A stretch of DNA of 64,000 nt from Chondrus crispus (lineage: Eukaryota; Rhodophyta; Florideophyceae; Gigartinales; Gigartinaceae), in assembly GCF_000350225.1 (NCBI RefSeq), contig NW_005178676.1, forward strand, positions 7,998-71,997, given 5' to 3'. Position numbers and translations under genes: made by a program. The notes under the pieces are model-generated. The model saw nothing but the letters and a program-made list of their open reading frames with translations, had not been told where the DNA came from and did not search any database. This document shows positions 49,660 to 62,500 of the stretch, one piece after another (within the stretch, counting starts at the first letter, position 1; each line of letters begins with the position of its first letter).

Positions 49660-50240
49660 GAGATGTAGATAGGAGGTATTCCGGAGGGCGTGGTCAGAGG
49701 TAAATAGACTGGCCCGAGTGCCTGAAAGACTTCATCGGCGAATTTGAACTTCTTTGGAGACTTACGTAGGTGCGGGGACTTCCGTTTGTTTTTCGCAAAG
49801 ATACGCCTCAGTTCTGGTTGGCCGATGACAGAGGTCGGGGCACCCGTATCAATGCAAAAACCTGGGGTTTCCACTTCCGGTGATGGCACGGATGATACGA
49901 AGACCTGAGAGACAACGCAGTAGGTGTCTGCAGGTTTGCGGCGTGGTACGGCTGTGCGGTGCCCAATGAGAGATGAACTGTGGCGACGATGTAGAAGGTG
50001 GACGTCGGACTCGATAAGCATGAGCTTGTTACTTTCGTCTTCAGATTCGCTCACCTGTGCCGGATGATCTGCATCATCGTCGGCGGTGTGTCTTGAGTGA
50101 TGCGTTTCTTCAGCGGTAGCGGTAGTGGTTTTTAATCCAGAATTTCTTGCAGATCGGCAGCAATTTCTTGTACGACATGCACAGCTGGAACTCCATTGCG
50201 AATACGGCCTCGGATTCTTGACATAGCATTTCCGGTGCGG
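49660..50240 (-). pseudogene. Copia protease region
   Basis: The aspartic protease signature FCIDTGAPTSVIG (Asp-Thr-Gly-Ala) is intact, followed by PELRRIFAK and PIYISLV, where the frame is cut by the 515-bp insertion. Upstream is a Ser/Asp-rich linker joining it to gag. Confidence 0.75.
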
Positions 50241-52086
50241 CAATTGCGGCGGAGATGATCATCAGCCCCGCAGCTACTGCAGCTTAAAATTTTGTTGTCC
50301 CGACCGATCGGGGTTTTCCTGGGCTGAAAAGATCGACCAATGGAACGGTTGAAATCACGGCGAGGTGTCTGGCGTCCAAATCGTTGGTAATTGGCTAGTA
50401 GCAAATTTGAAGTGTCATGTTTGGACTCTTCTTCATGCAACTGAATACGTTCTTGCAAAGCCGTGACAAAGATGAGGAACGTAAATTTCAGGGTTGTGAT
50501 CTGACGTCTTGCGCGGGATGCCCAAGGGTGTCCCACGACTGCTGCTCTGAGAAACCTTGTCTTGTTGGAATTGTTTCAGGCATTGCGGGGCCAAGGAGTT
50601 AATATGATCAACTAGCCACGTCAGGCCTTCAGAAGTCGTTGTAATATCTTTTTCAGACATGAGCTTCTCGATTCTTAGTTTTTCCAATTCAGACTGCACA
50701 GGGAGTTGGCGAGCATCCGAGTCATATTCTTGCCTCATCAGTTCACAAAGTGTGTCATAGCTCATATTGTGGTCTGCGTTTTGGAAAATGTGAGTCCGAG
50801 CTGGACCGGAAAACGCATTTATGAAAGCAATGCCTTTTGTACTGGTGAAAACTGCTGTTGCATTGCCCAAATGTTGTAGTCCCTTATCGTGAAGTCGATA
50901 GATTCCGATATTTTTCCAGAGAATTTGCTGTCACGAAAGTATTGATGCACCCCTGTTGCCTTTTTCGGGTCGTTAGGGGTTATGTGTTGGGCGATATCGG
51001 GCTCTTCATGTGAAAGAGAAGGTCTGTTATTCTGTCGGTTTGGTGAAATAGTACGGATGAATTTCTTAGACATTTCTTGCGGTCATCGAGCCTATTAGGC
51101 GTACTGTCGGTTTGAAATTTGGGAAAGCTGATATTGATAGTATCTGCGTTGTCGTGATCTGCTTCTTTTCCAACCGGGACGTGTTTGGCGATATTCGTCA
51201 GAATTTTGATGTGATTATGACAGCGATATGCCACCAAAATGTCATGGAGTGACTCAATAGGTAGCTTCAAGGCATTACCAAGCCAAATATGGTTCATCAG
51301 TGTGGTACATTGGATATGGCATCGTGTTGGGGTGTCACAGGTGTACAGGTGGCAGTCGTGGATCTCATTCTGGATCCAACCGTTTTGCTGATCCAATCAT
51401 AGAGTGGAGGCTGTAAGCCCTCCTTACATTAGTCATACTGTAATTATAGTACAGTGTCACCGTCGGTACTTTACCCAACCAGCCGGTGCCAGCTTCCCCC
51501 CTCGTAAAGTAAGCATTACCCGGCAGCCTTGGGCCTCTGGAGCTATCACGACTAGCGTCTGGTACGCCTCCTCGCCAGGTTGTCCTCCTTTGTTTGTTTC
51601 CGCCCGAGCTTGGGTGTATGTTACCGACCTCGTTCGCGTTTCTTAATTCCTTTATTGTTTCTATCGGTTCGCTATCCTTACGGGTAGTCCTATTCTACTC
51701 CTCTTTCTATCTCTACCTCCTCTACCACAGCGCCACCGGTCTACGCTGTTGCGATTCACACTTCGTTGTCCCTCGACGGGACTGGTCTCCCAGGAGAGAC
51801 TCGGGCCGACGAGCCCGGGTCTGTACCCCGATCTGTACCGGAAGATTGGCCGTACCACAATCAGTGTCTTGTCAGCTCGAATGGTTGTGTCAAATTTTTT
51901 CATCATCTCGTTCGGAACGGTCAACACCTCATAAAATTCAGAAACTTGTCGGAGAACCATCACAAGTAAGCAAGGTTCGCTGAAGCATTTTGTCGAAAAA
52001 AGAGAGCCGTTCGTAGGAACCAAAGAAGTAATATGCTCAGATATGATTTCTTTGTCCTCATCTTCGTCAAGGGGATAGCATTCCAA
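50132..52086 (-). pseudogene. Copia gag region
   Basis: Fragments in three frames give a gag-like protein. An N-terminal piece (about 51864-52086) and a helical body (DTLCELMRQEYDSDARQL, ITTTSEGLTWLVDHI) are followed by a zinc knuckle CSSCGADDHLRRNC (Cys-X2-Cys-X4-His-X4-Cys) near 50230-50280. It is interrupted by a 458-bp insertion (51400-51857) and at least one frameshift near 50520. Confidence 0.7.
51400..51857 (-). mobile_element. Nested 458-bp solo-LTR-like insertion in gag
   Basis: CAATCA flanks the insert on both sides (51394-51399 and 51858-51863). On the minus strand it runs TGGTACGGCC to CTCCACTCTA. It has no coding capacity and contains TACTGTA at 51436. Its TGG...CTA ends match those of the 515-bp insertion at 49139 read on the plus strand, hinting at a related family. 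Confidence 0.6.
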
Positions 52087-52275
52087 AACAGATTTAGCAG
52101 CTTCGATTAGCTGCCTGCTGATGTCGGATTTCGGTGAAACGGTGGTACATCGACGGATTAGCTTGTCGTGTTGAGCCTTCTTTTTTTCGGCATGTTCGAG
52201 AATTGGATCGACAGGGCTTTGGAGCTCTGCGATGTGGTCGTCATTTTCCAGAATCGTGTAACAGCAAATCCGGAT

Positions 52276-52618
52276 TGTTGCTGCACACGAGGGTGTGGGG
52301 TGACAACGCGATCTCAGTCCAAGCTGAGACGAGGGAAGACGTTGTTAGGTAGCAGAAGCAGTGGTGAGTGTGGAGACGCGTGGGGGATCGAGACCCTACG
52401 CTTCGGCGCAGGTAAAAGTAAAGTGACGTTAGTCAGTGTTTACTTAGTTCCCTCTTACCCTCGCTAGATCGAGAGAGGTGGTAGTCGCAGGTATATAATC
52501 GGACGGCTGCGCTCTTGGCTGAAAGCCACGAGCCGAAAGGCGAAAATAGAGTGGTGTCCGGTACTGTACAGGTACTGTATAGATACTGTACAGAGTGGCC
52601 GGCTCCACTCCATCGACA
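52276..52618 (-). repeat. 5' LTR of the copia element (343 bp)
   Basis: Direct copy of 44725-45060 with scattered substitutions and two indels, including about 30 extra bases around 52410-52445. It begins TGTCGATGG on the minus strand, has the TATATA-like motif at about 52492-52500 and the same triple TACTGTA cluster (52562-52590). Divergence between the LTRs means the insertion is not recent. Confidence 0.9.
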
Positions 52619-52623
52619 AGTTT
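52619..52623. repeat. Target-site duplication AGTTT (right) of the copia element
   Basis: Matches 44720-44724; defines the right edge of the copia insertion. Confidence 0.85.
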
Positions 52624-52874
52624 AGCCATGTTCTTTTTTCATGCATCCATGTTGAATTAGAAATCATATTGTACTTACTGTATGCTGTACCATCATGAAA
52701 CATGAAATTCTTTTACGTGCAGGCCGAAGCGCGGGCCACCTCCATTGGCTATATCGGAGCGCCATTTCTATGCGCAACGGTGGACAAACAAAACAAAACT
52801 ACAAAAAAAGGGAAACAACTGCAAAAGGTAAAGTTCCCGGCGAGGCTCGAACGCAGGACGGGTGAGTCTCTCCA

Positions 52875-53425
52875 TTGCCCCCCACTTGTTCGAACCCCTG
52901 CCCCCTCCAGTTTCTCAAATTGACCGGTGTACCGGTCCGCCGAAAATCGGAGTATTTACACTCCAAGTTCCAAGCTTTAGCCAGCGCGATTCCACGGTCC
53001 GCAGTGGCGGATGCTGACAATCTACGCACGCACGCTCGCATTATCCGCTCCGCTCTACATCTACAAGCCGACGCCTCGCTCCCTCTTCTGGACTGGCACT
53101 TTGTGCCTCTTGCGTTCGACACCCTGGGCGCTCCCAGCGCCCGCTCTACATCTGTCCTCGAGTCCCTCTCCCATCAAATTGCCATCCGCACCGGTACCAA
53201 CTTTGGTACTGCAAAGTCTCGTCTCTCTCAGCGTCTTAGTTATGCCATATGGTCAAGCGTTGCCTCAGCCACCCTCGCCCGCATGCCTTATCATGGCGCG
53301 GCCTTATCTTGTCCGGCCCAAGTGTGAGTCCTTGAAGCCTGCCCTATGATATGGCATCGGCCTCCCCTTGATTAGTGAAAATAAAGACACACACATGATT
53401 AGTGAAAATAAAGACACATACGGTC
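52875..53425 (+). mobile_element. LINE-type retrotransposon 3' fragment
   Basis: A 150-codon frame (52875-53327) has the layout of the C-terminal end of LINE-type reverse-transcriptase proteins (SEYLHSKFQALASAI, then LDWHFVPLAFDTLGAPS and RLSYAIWSSVASATLARMP). The rest of the RT is missing, as expected of 5'-truncated LINE copies. A 27-bp unit beginning TGATTAGTGAAAATAAAG repeated in tandem at 53369-53420 fits a LINE 3' tail with short repeats. Confidence 0.5.
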
Positions 53426-54183
53426 CGCGCTGTAAACACTGTAATGATCGATTCAATGCCCAATCAAAAGAGAGGGGCATGTGTCGCAAACGGGTTGGTA
53501 GGGTGGGGAATAGAGAGAGGCATACCAGACTGTCCTGTCTGGTAGGCCGCCTCTCGCCCCTCAAATACGAAATGTTGGGCCGGGGTCCTGGCAACTTTCC
53601 CGCCATGTGCGACGGCGGCCGTAGATACGATCATAGAGATCCGAGATCCAATTTGGGAGTCTATCTCATCTTAATCATACGCATCGTGTAATGCCAACCA
53701 ACTTGGCCATCCTTGCTATCCAGTACTTACACGTTTCATCCGCATAAACATTACGTCTACACAAGACGAAACAATCCGAGTAAGCGACGCGAGCGACGTG
53801 TTCACCTGGAGCTAAAAACGACGGCCGCTGTTAAACAACAGCGGGACAAGCGGGCGCCATGTGCGCAGTGGGCGGCCCGAACATCCAAAGCGACGCAGCA
53901 GATACGCGTATTGTGCGGTCGATGAAATATAAGGATGCCATTTCGGAGCTGCGTGGTCCCCAGCCAAAACGATTTAGTCGCACTTCGAGCGGAAACCCGA
54001 GTAAAACTTATTCAGTATGGGAACCGATTCGCAGCAATGAGATGTACACTTCCCGCCGGATGGAGCAGAAACGTCGAGAATGTGCAACACATTGTGTAGA
54101 GCCCGTGTGAGTGACCCGGCCACAGGTTGCTGACGTTCACCATCGAGTGCGAAAAATCGCGGATGCGAGCCTCTACCATGGCC
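53426..54183. other. Spacer between LINE fragment and DIRS-like remnant
   Basis: A plus-strand frame at 53859-54110 (83 codons) has no recognisable motif. Nothing else is seen. Confidence 0.4.
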
Positions 54184-55733
54184 CTATCGAAGCCACAAAT
54201 CCAGTGGTGAGGGAAGATCAGAAAAACGGGAGTAGCTCACCAACGGAACTCGGCTCGCGGCTTGACCCTTGACGACAGATAGGCGAGCTGTGAGCGTATT
54301 CGCGTCAATTTCCACATTGGACGTTTGCAGCGAAATGAGTGAACTCTCCTGAACTCCGTTCAGACAAAACGAAAACACACAGATGGCTGCGTCACGCAAC
54401 AGAGTAGATGAGGTAGTCCCCATTCCAAGGCCCCAAATGCGCTGCACAGTTGACGCTGAAACTCCCAACCGTACGGATTCCTGAGCGAACTGACTCTCTT
54501 CCCATCGCTTGTAGGCTCGTACGACGTGGTACACGAACGGAAATGACGGAACCTGCTCTCCTGTCAATGCTAACTGCATCTGTCTGACAGCGCTGAAATA
54601 CTGCGGTAATTACGCGCTCCCGACAGCCGGGCGCCCTGCTTCTCGTTCATTTGCCAACCATTCCGCGTATGCGATGAGATGGGCTTCTGTCACTGGTAGG
54701 AGCGGGCGACCCTCGGCAGAACAAAATGTGACCCAAGTACGCCATTGTGCGTTCCTGCTTGATACTGTACGATCACTCCACGCGAAATCCCCTAAGAGGC
54801 GACTGGACATTTCTATTACTGGCGTTGGGGCGATGGAAACAAGGCGGCAGAGCGCCGCGTCTGCGAGAGTCATGCGCTGGGCTGTGCGCCCCCTAACCCG
54901 AGGTTGGCTTTCAGCAGTAAAACACGCCATTTCGGGTTCAGTCGACGGTGTGCTGCCCAAATCTCTGAAGGATGGCAGGAGAGTACCTGCTTGAAGCTCG
55001 CCAGCTGTATTGCTGCCGCTTGCTAGGGCTGCTGCGGCCAGTCCGGTATGAGAAGCATTGCCGGAGCCCGACTGGCCTGCAGTTTGTGCACAGTTGTCGC
55101 TATCAGGTCCACTGGGGGACATAGGAGGCGCACTTGGTTGACGTCCCAGTTCGATGATAGCTCTTTGTAAGCCTGATTTCGAGCGAACCGGGGATGTTTG
55201 CCCACCGGTCGATAAGGGAATGCGTCTATCCGCACCCTCATTCCAACCGTGGACGGAATGCCTGAGCTGCCTCCTTATATGCAAGTCTCCACGGGAGAAG
55301 CGTCGCGATAGTCCGTCTGCAATTTGTTTGCGACCGACGGAATCCACTGGGATCTTATCTGCAGTCCGAGATGATCGAGCACCACTTTTAGCCTGCGCAG
55401 CTCGCGCATCAGCGGCCGACTGGCTGACACGAACGTGCTCGTAATGTGGACTACCGCCTGGTTCTCCACATTCAAAAGGAAGTGTTTTCGCTCTTGCAGC
55501 ACAGCCCGCGCTCCCAACGACCCAGACAGGACCAAACGGATGGCTTTCAGCTCGCGGTAAGTAGTAGAATTCGCCCAATCTTCTCAGTTCTAGATTCCTT
55601 GCGCTCTCCACTTCCTGTCCACTCCCGCCAACAGGCTTTCCAAGTTCAGAGTTCCACCGTAACCAACTTCTCCAGCATCCGTATGTCACTGCAAAGTCAT
55701 TCTGTAGTAATTATGTTTAATTTAATGATGTAA
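54184..55733 (-). pseudogene. DIRS-like tyrosine-recombinase retroelement remnant
   Basis: In several frames on the minus strand the order is RNase H (NVENQAVVHITSTF, RPLMRELRRLKVVLDHLG, WIPSVANKL), then a DIRS-type linker domain (RIDAFPYRP, WDVNQVRLLCPPVDLIATTV, MLLIPDWPQQP), then a tyrosine-recombinase N-terminal core (SRNAQWRTWVTFC, LIAYAEWLA) and catalytic start (LRDAAICVFSFCLNGVQESS). The RT domain that should precede RNase H is missing, and the recombinase ends before its His/Arg/Tyr residues. The first catalytic Arg (normally in a G-hydrophobic-R motif) is replaced by Gln in NGVQESS. The element is inactive and truncated at both ends. Confidence 0.7.
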
Positions 55734-57957
55734 ACTGCGCTATATTGTGTTCAACTATTAATGATGTAGCACGTGACAACTCTCATTTTGACATCTTATA
55801 TTTTCGAAGAATGCTGTTGTAATTGTGAGATCAAGAACAGCCATTGCCGATTTCGCGCTGCTTGGTGCGCTGTTGTGACATTACTGTATCTGAAACGGAA
55901 TCTTGACACGTACTGCGTAGGAAGCTCAGATAGTATAGTAGAAACACACTGAATTTGGGGTTTCTAATTATAAACGCAACTGCGCGATAACATGCTGATG
56001 TTGACCGAAAACATTATTCTGATGCCAGCACTTTTTGCACTCTTTTTGAGTGAGCAGTCTCTTATCAAGATCATTCATTGTCCCAATGTACCAGGCGGGT
56101 CAAAAAAAGCACCCATTTCCAGATAGAAAGGGAGTTTATTACATTCACTTCTGTGGTTTTCTTGGGATATCGCTTAATACTTGGTATGACCACAAATATA
56201 AACATCTCGTATTGCGCAACTATAATCCACTGGAACGACATATCGTACTATTGCTGACGAAATATTAGTAAGGCTGGGCATTGGTAACACCAATCCTAAT
56301 CCCACCATTTAATATGAGTTCGTATTTATTAATAGAGTTATATTTGTAAAGGTCGATTTTCAGAACACTGTTACGTTGTTCTAGGTTCTCTTCAAAATGG
56401 AAACTTGTTCTGAACTCTGCCTACAATTTCTTGAACACATCATCCTTTCATCATCCCTGGTATGCAGCAGTATCAGTCCCACCCTCCGCAATCTCTCCTC
56501 CTCTAACCACAACCACAGCACGATTTTCCTCCGGAAAATTAACTACCGCTCATTGACCTCCCGTTCCGCAAATTCAAACCGTCGAGCGCAGCACAGGGGT
56601 CTTCAAGCGAGACTGCTTGATTAATGCTCTCAGGCGGCGTTCCGTTCCCTTTTTTGCCACCGCATTGCACTTGACGAGTCTTCGATGGACGAAGACCGTT
56701 GCACCACATCTACGGACACCCTGCTGTGATCCTCGCGTAGGCATCAATAAATCATATATCGTATCGATGAAACGAGCGCCCCAGTTGCGCTTAACGACAA
56801 CTGACCCCAAGTTGTAAGATCATCCACAGCTGATCCGCACCTTTCCACCATTTTCTCTTCCGTATTGTTCTCAGTTCCAACCGAAAGAACGATCCTGAAA
56901 TCATCGCCATCCCCTCCCTCAAAAAAAAGATTACCTCACTTCTGTCCGACTTCTTATTTTCCGCAAGCTACACTAATATTAAATCTCATCACAATGAGAC
57001 AATGAGACGACCACTATTGATCTCGAGACATAGCCAATTAGCAGCAATACAGTTCCGGTCCTTAAATAATATCATGCGTTCGAAGCCGATGGTTAGATTT
57101 CTTATCGCCTCAAGCCGCTTTCGAAACATGATTGAACTTACATTATCCTCCCTCTAACGTCTTGGATAAAATTCTCCTCGCTTGCTTGCTGCCTTAACGA
57201 TCAGAATCTGTGGAACTGTCGCAAAAACCTCTACTTACTTCACCATTTCTTCCCAATTCATGCAACACACACCACCTCACAACCCTTCTTATTTCCCTAG
57301 ATTGCATTCCCAATACCTCAACCACCAAAATATGGCCACGAAAGTTCCCGATTCATCACGCCGTAGCCAATCACTTCCCGGTTGCGTCCACCATCTGTGT
57401 GGAGCTCGAAGTCGCGGTTCTTTTCGAGCACGCTATACTCGAAGAGGCACGCGTGCAGGCTATACGAGAGGTTGATATGCTCCTTGTGTCTGTGAGAAGC
57501 TCTCTTTCTTGCTAAACTTGTAATTTTGATGGAAGGCGGGTTCAACCCGCAAGTTGCGGAAGAGGTTCGTGCTACCGCGAAACCGCATGGGTTGGTCAGA
57601 GTTGGGAGAGGTTGATATGAAAAAGGCGATCTGATGGAGATGCGTTCTCTTGAGTGCTACAAAATGGGATTTCAATCGTGAAAGCCTGATGCACCGCCGT
57701 GGTGCTTTCAGATACGCATGCAGGGTATTACTTGACGATTGGGCTGTGATCGCCCTTTCGAAGAAATACGCAAATTGCCGCTAAATGATTATTATTGGTC
57801 AACTGTTGAAGGATGAGCAATGATTGAATGTCCCAAATCACCAGACTCTGAAAATGTCAATTGGTGCCGTTGGCAAGCAGCAGCTTGTGACTTCCCTCTG
57901 CTCAGACTCCCCATTCAAAATACCGCCCATTGAAGTCGGTTTATCCGTCCGCCGCAT
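55734..57957. other. Gene-poor spacer, 2.2 kb
   Basis: No frame is convincing. TACTGTA occurs at 55882. The stretch 57330-57700 has a few longer frames without family motifs. It may contain the left edge of the larger unit described for 57.9-64 kb, but no terminal repeat was found. Confidence 0.4.
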
Positions 57958-59379
57958 ATGGAAACTGTACGGGAGGGAGATGCAATTGAGGTACTTTGGA
58001 CCCTCGAGATGCCTCGGCGGGATGCATCCCAGTTCGACCATGGTCGAAAACGAAGAAAAACTGTGGAAAAAGAGGTCTGGTGGAAGGCTGTCCTGAGGAA
58101 GGTCGATTTTAATGGGGGTGTTACCAGAGCAGGTGTTCACTATGGGCAAGCATATGGGATGGAAGCTGCTTTCATGGACGCTTGACTCATGGGATCTTTT
58201 TTGTGCCAGGAGGGCAGTGGGCGAAAAGAATCGGTCACGTAGCCGTGGCGGATGTGTCCGTCGGCTTTTTTGGAATCAGGAAATAATGCTGAAGCCGATT
58301 CCGCACAGGCGTTTTGAAATCATTCATCTGGTTCGGAGTACAAGCCATGCACAGGACAGATGAAAGAATCGGCAGGAGAGTGAGATCGATGGTCCTATCA
58401 ATTGATCCAGAGAAGGGCGAAGCACAGGAAAAATTAGTACTTTAGAGGTCAAGATTGAGGAGCTTCAGAGGATTGTGGGAGCTCAGGGTGCAATGTACTC
58501 TCGTATTGTAGGCTCATGGAGTGAGAGCGACAAGGTTTCTGACCGAATCTTCAGTTTTTTAAGACACAGAAATGTTGTTAGCTCTCACAAGCCTATCGTT
58601 TTCCCACGTACTCGCTCAGCTATATCTGATGTACATGACGGAAAGGGACGTTTTGTTGGAATGTGTTACACTTCTTTAATCAAGGCGGAAGCGGACTGTA
58701 GCCTAGAAGATTTTGAGCCGATTGCCAGAGTATCAGATCGCGGTGTAGTAATGCAGTGTTCCAACCGGCTTTCGTAGAAACGCAATCACCACTGCAAAGT
58801 TTGGAACATGCACGGGTGGTTTTTAACACTTTGTATAAATTGGCATCATGTATTGGCATTTCGGGGTACTCTGATCTACTTTCTCTTCTTTTAAAGGGTA
58901 GAAAAATGAACGCACCGGACCCAGCACAACTGCCGGAAGATTGTGCATTCAGACTTATTGGGGCAACTTTGGCCGAAAAGAATGACGACGATAATCCATT
59001 TGCTTTCCGGGTTGCCGGAAGCCTGCACCACTCACTTTCCAATGAGACTTGTGAGTTGCTTTGGAGGGATACGAGGCAATTCGATACACGGAACTGTATA
59101 TACGTAAGCAGGCTTTGCAAGAAGAATATGCACATTATGGATGCCATAAGAGAATCACGTTTGGAACTGATTGGTGAAAAAGAACTATACCCAGAAGACC
59201 ACACACGTTTTACATTAAGCTGGGCTCCTCTCTCCAAATCTAAAGGTCGAAACTTTTCGAAATCACTGCAGCAAAGCGACGACATCCTGGGTACCTTGGA
59301 GAGGGTTTGGCCTGCTTTGGTCGTACGCAACAACAAAGTAGTATCTGACATGTTAAAGAGAAGCATAGAATCTTTCTAG
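57958..59379 (+). pseudogene. Broken gene: Tudor/SGF29-like start, coiled coil, unknown C-terminal domain
   Basis: The first frame (from 57958) reads GDAIEVLWTLE and KEVWWKAVLRKVDF, resembling the first strands of Tudor/Agenet/SGF29-like domains; it stops at 58185 while similar text continues in another frame. A second block (from about 58430) has a coiled coil (STLEVKIEELQRIVGAQGAM) and PIVFPRTRSAI; it stops at 58777. The last block (58756-59379), shifted by one frame, gives about 200 residues with SLEHARVVFNTLY, EDCAFRLIGATLAEKN and CELLWRDTRQFDTR. No known family is recognised for the C-terminal part. At least two frameshifts and two stops interrupt it, unless introns explain some. It is convergent with the transposase-like pseudogene 220 bp away. 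Confidence 0.5.
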
Positions 59380-59599
59380 GGACGCTATCAGTGCAATTTA
59401 CAATGAGAACAGTACCGTGTAGTATTGCAGCGTCCCCGCCATCTTCATCAGAAGTAAGAGCATTAAGTCAAACTTGTAACCTTAAGAATGAATAGGGACA
59501 CATACATATGTAAGAATCCAAGGATGCCGAAAAATGGACTAGTGAAACGCATGCAGCAGGTTGCTTTCGCACTCTCCGGCAAATAGAATTGCTCCGCAT

Positions 59600-62500
59600 C
59601 TCAGCCACAATACATACCCGCGCACTCCGGCTTATCCCATTCACGGGGGTAACCGCTCTCTTTCGTTGCATAATAGAATCGGACTCCAGAAAGTAGATCC
59701 TCATCGTGTTCCAAGTATCCTTCAATATCGCGTATCTCACATGATCTACCGTTACACACAGCTTTACAAGCATGACCTAACCCTACTTTTCTCACAGATT
59801 CACTAAGCTTTAGCAGTACCAACGGCGACTTGCGTGCCACTTTTAGAGTACCGTCGCCATATCTGGTACATTTTCGAGCAAAAGCAAATGGCCCGCTCTC
59901 GTGGGCGATTCCGTCACATGAAAAATCTGCCCACTGCAGCAGCTCATCAACTGCGAAAACACACATCTCATACTTATCAGGGCTTTGGCTCATCTCTTCA
60001 GTAGATGGTTGGTGCGGAAACGCCAAATTGGTCGTTTGACGATGAACAATAGCTTGCATGGCATCACCCTTTTGAACACAGTCGTGAGATGGCGACCTGA
60101 TGGAATGATTTACTCCGCTTAAAACTTGTTTTTTCCGCTTCACTCCAGTATATAATTGCAATTGTCGTGCCCCTTGGAACTGGTGCAAGACCAGGCTGTC
60201 CACCAGGGCAACCAGAGCGGCATGAGATTCCCTCGTACTTTTCCGATTGTGCAAAAACCACATACAGTTCATTTTGCTATTCGCAGTTTGAGATGGTACT
60301 GCACCGCATTTTTTTGGATAACAGGCTTGATCAGTACATTTTCCAAGCTTGGCATGCCTTTTGACATTGATACCGCCGCCCCTTCTAAAGCGAGGTTTTC
60401 TCCCATACAGGTTCTCAGCTGCGATTCACATATACCACCAACATTATTTCCTTTCTGTAATCCTGCCAGAGATGCCAGCCGTCCTTCTCAGTCGTCAGCC
60501 AATGTATGTTTTACGGCTTGAATGTGTGGATTGCGATGGTTCGACATCGCCACGCCTCTCTTCAAATGCTGACGTGCAAACTCAAAAACCAGCTCAGAAA
60601 AGTGATGCGTGTGCCCCATTGATGGAACTGAATGTTTGTAGAGCTCGATGATTCTGTGCAGGTTCGGCTTATCGAGCTGACCCCTCGCAATTTCAGAAAT
60701 CTCACAAAGTGAATCGCAACTTTGGACGTACCGACGTGCAGAAGCCTGTTGTTCCGATATAAATGCCATGCCTGCGGCATTATTAAAACGCTGCACAGAT
60801 CTGTATCCATCTACATGCAGTTTAGGATACCAATAGGTCGTCGCGACTAGGTCTGAAAACAGTGTCAAAGCACGCACCGTTTTCAACAACGCGTGATTCT
60901 GTCCATTTTCGTTCTCCGAAAGCGCAGCGCACTCGTCCTCAAACACAAATCGAGCAACAAGTAGCGTACAGAACGTACCACTGATTGTGGTCGAATAGAG
61001 CTTCTTGTTTTTAACGTCAAATATTTTTCTCTGCGTGATCAAGGAATTCCTCCGAAGCCCGTCACATATTCTGGCATCGATTTGAACTCTTTGTTACCTT
61101 GAAGGGAGCATCAGAAATCATGTGTTTAGGATGTCGATAGCGGTCCTGGAGAGCAGGTGGTCTGGTGCAACCAGCACGGAGCGATAAGGATCGAAGGACG
61201 CCTCGAAAATGGGGTGCCCACACGTCGCAAATGGCACTTACTGGCTTGATCTGGCATCACTAAACATTTCGTTAAGCATACGAAGGGGACTATGACATGT
61301 CATACGAGAAGACGTTGGTTCCATGCCTAGATGGTTGAGAAGACGGTTCCTATCTTTGTCAGTGCCTTTTGATTCACGTATAGCTTTCATACGAGGCTCC
61401 GATCTAAAACTGGATGTATCCGTACTATTGAGTTCTGTCGTATATCCATGAGCAGAGCGATATGGATCCAGTTTTTGCTTGCGAAAAAAGCATAATGACA
61501 TGCAGAGTCTGCGTTGTGACCCAATAAATCAGATATGTGCGCAATCTCGAGAAAGTCACCAATGTAAGCCACAGCTTGAACAAAAACCGTAATAGGGACT
61601 TCATCTCCGTCCAATGTGTCTATCTCGGTTGTTCCTGACCCGGCGATGTCATCACATACAATCTGAAGCGCCTGCCTAGTACTAACGCCCGGCGGTGAGA
61701 GACTCAAAAGCCGAACGGCTTTACGTGATGTCCTGTATTGCGGAAGAAGGTTAAGAGGTAGCATGTAAACACCACCTGCAGAACCTTGAGCATCCTTGTA
61801 TTGCGAAAAACCGTCGGAATAAAGAAGTACTCTGTAAACCAAGTAACGCAAACCGTTTTCAAGTAAAAGTCCCTCGGACTCTCTGCAAGAACAACCTAGG
61901 TCGAGATTTTACTCTGTAGGTTGACTCAGTTTCTCACCTTCGACAAAAAATATCTGTCACTGGTTGTACGAATGCTTCAGCGTGGGGGACATCTCTGTTG
62001 CAATCCAAGGGTGCCAAATTAGGGACCCATGCGAGCTCCACCATATTGCCTGATCTGCAGTAACCGCCGACTCTATGAATGAGCAAACATTCATAAAGAG
62101 TGCTTTCGCTGACGGATAGAGTGGTCAGTATGTCTCCTGCTCTATCAATGCAATTTTCTGAGTGCAGTGAAGGAATCATTTCTGTTGTTGAAAGCTTCGT
62201 TTCCCCTAGAACAGCCGTCAAATGAAACTCTGAATTGCTGCATCGGGTGGTCGATATACTTTGCACATACTCTTGCAGTTCCGTTGTGCCAATTCCAGCC
62301 CACTCCTTAGGTATCGGTTCACTTTCAAGAACAATGCTGACCGTTTCTTCTCGAGAAAGAAAACAAGCTGCGAGACCTGCGTCAGTAGATTGGGAGAAAA
62401 CAGCATGATGGGGCTTGTCGAGAAATGTCTTTCTATTGCAAACCATGGAAGCGCTCGAAGCGCTGGAAAAAACCCGATTACTCAAACCACTAGCGCTGTC

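Larger units (their letters stand above)
44725..52618 (-). mobile_element. Full-length Ty1/copia LTR retrotransposon (decayed)
   Basis: This 7.9-kb element lies in minus orientation between LTRs at 52276-52618 (5' LTR) and 44725-45060 (3' LTR), with AGTTT duplications on both sides. Order from the 5' LTR is gag with zinc knuckle, protease, integrase, reverse transcriptase, RNase H, as in Ty1/copia (integrase before RT). A polypurine tract (GAAAGGGGGGAC on the minus strand) abuts the 3' LTR at 45061. Multiple stops and frameshifts show it is dead. It carries two nested insertions (49139-49653 and 51400-51857). About 1.2 kb between the RNase H end and the 3' LTR has no recognised gene. Confidence 0.9.

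Noticed and set aside
52810-52900. tRNA-like GTTCGA T-loop sequences (both strands)
   Set aside because: The T-stem does not pair fully and no matching acceptor or D-arm could be found; may be a SINE/LINE remnant but not a tRNA gene.
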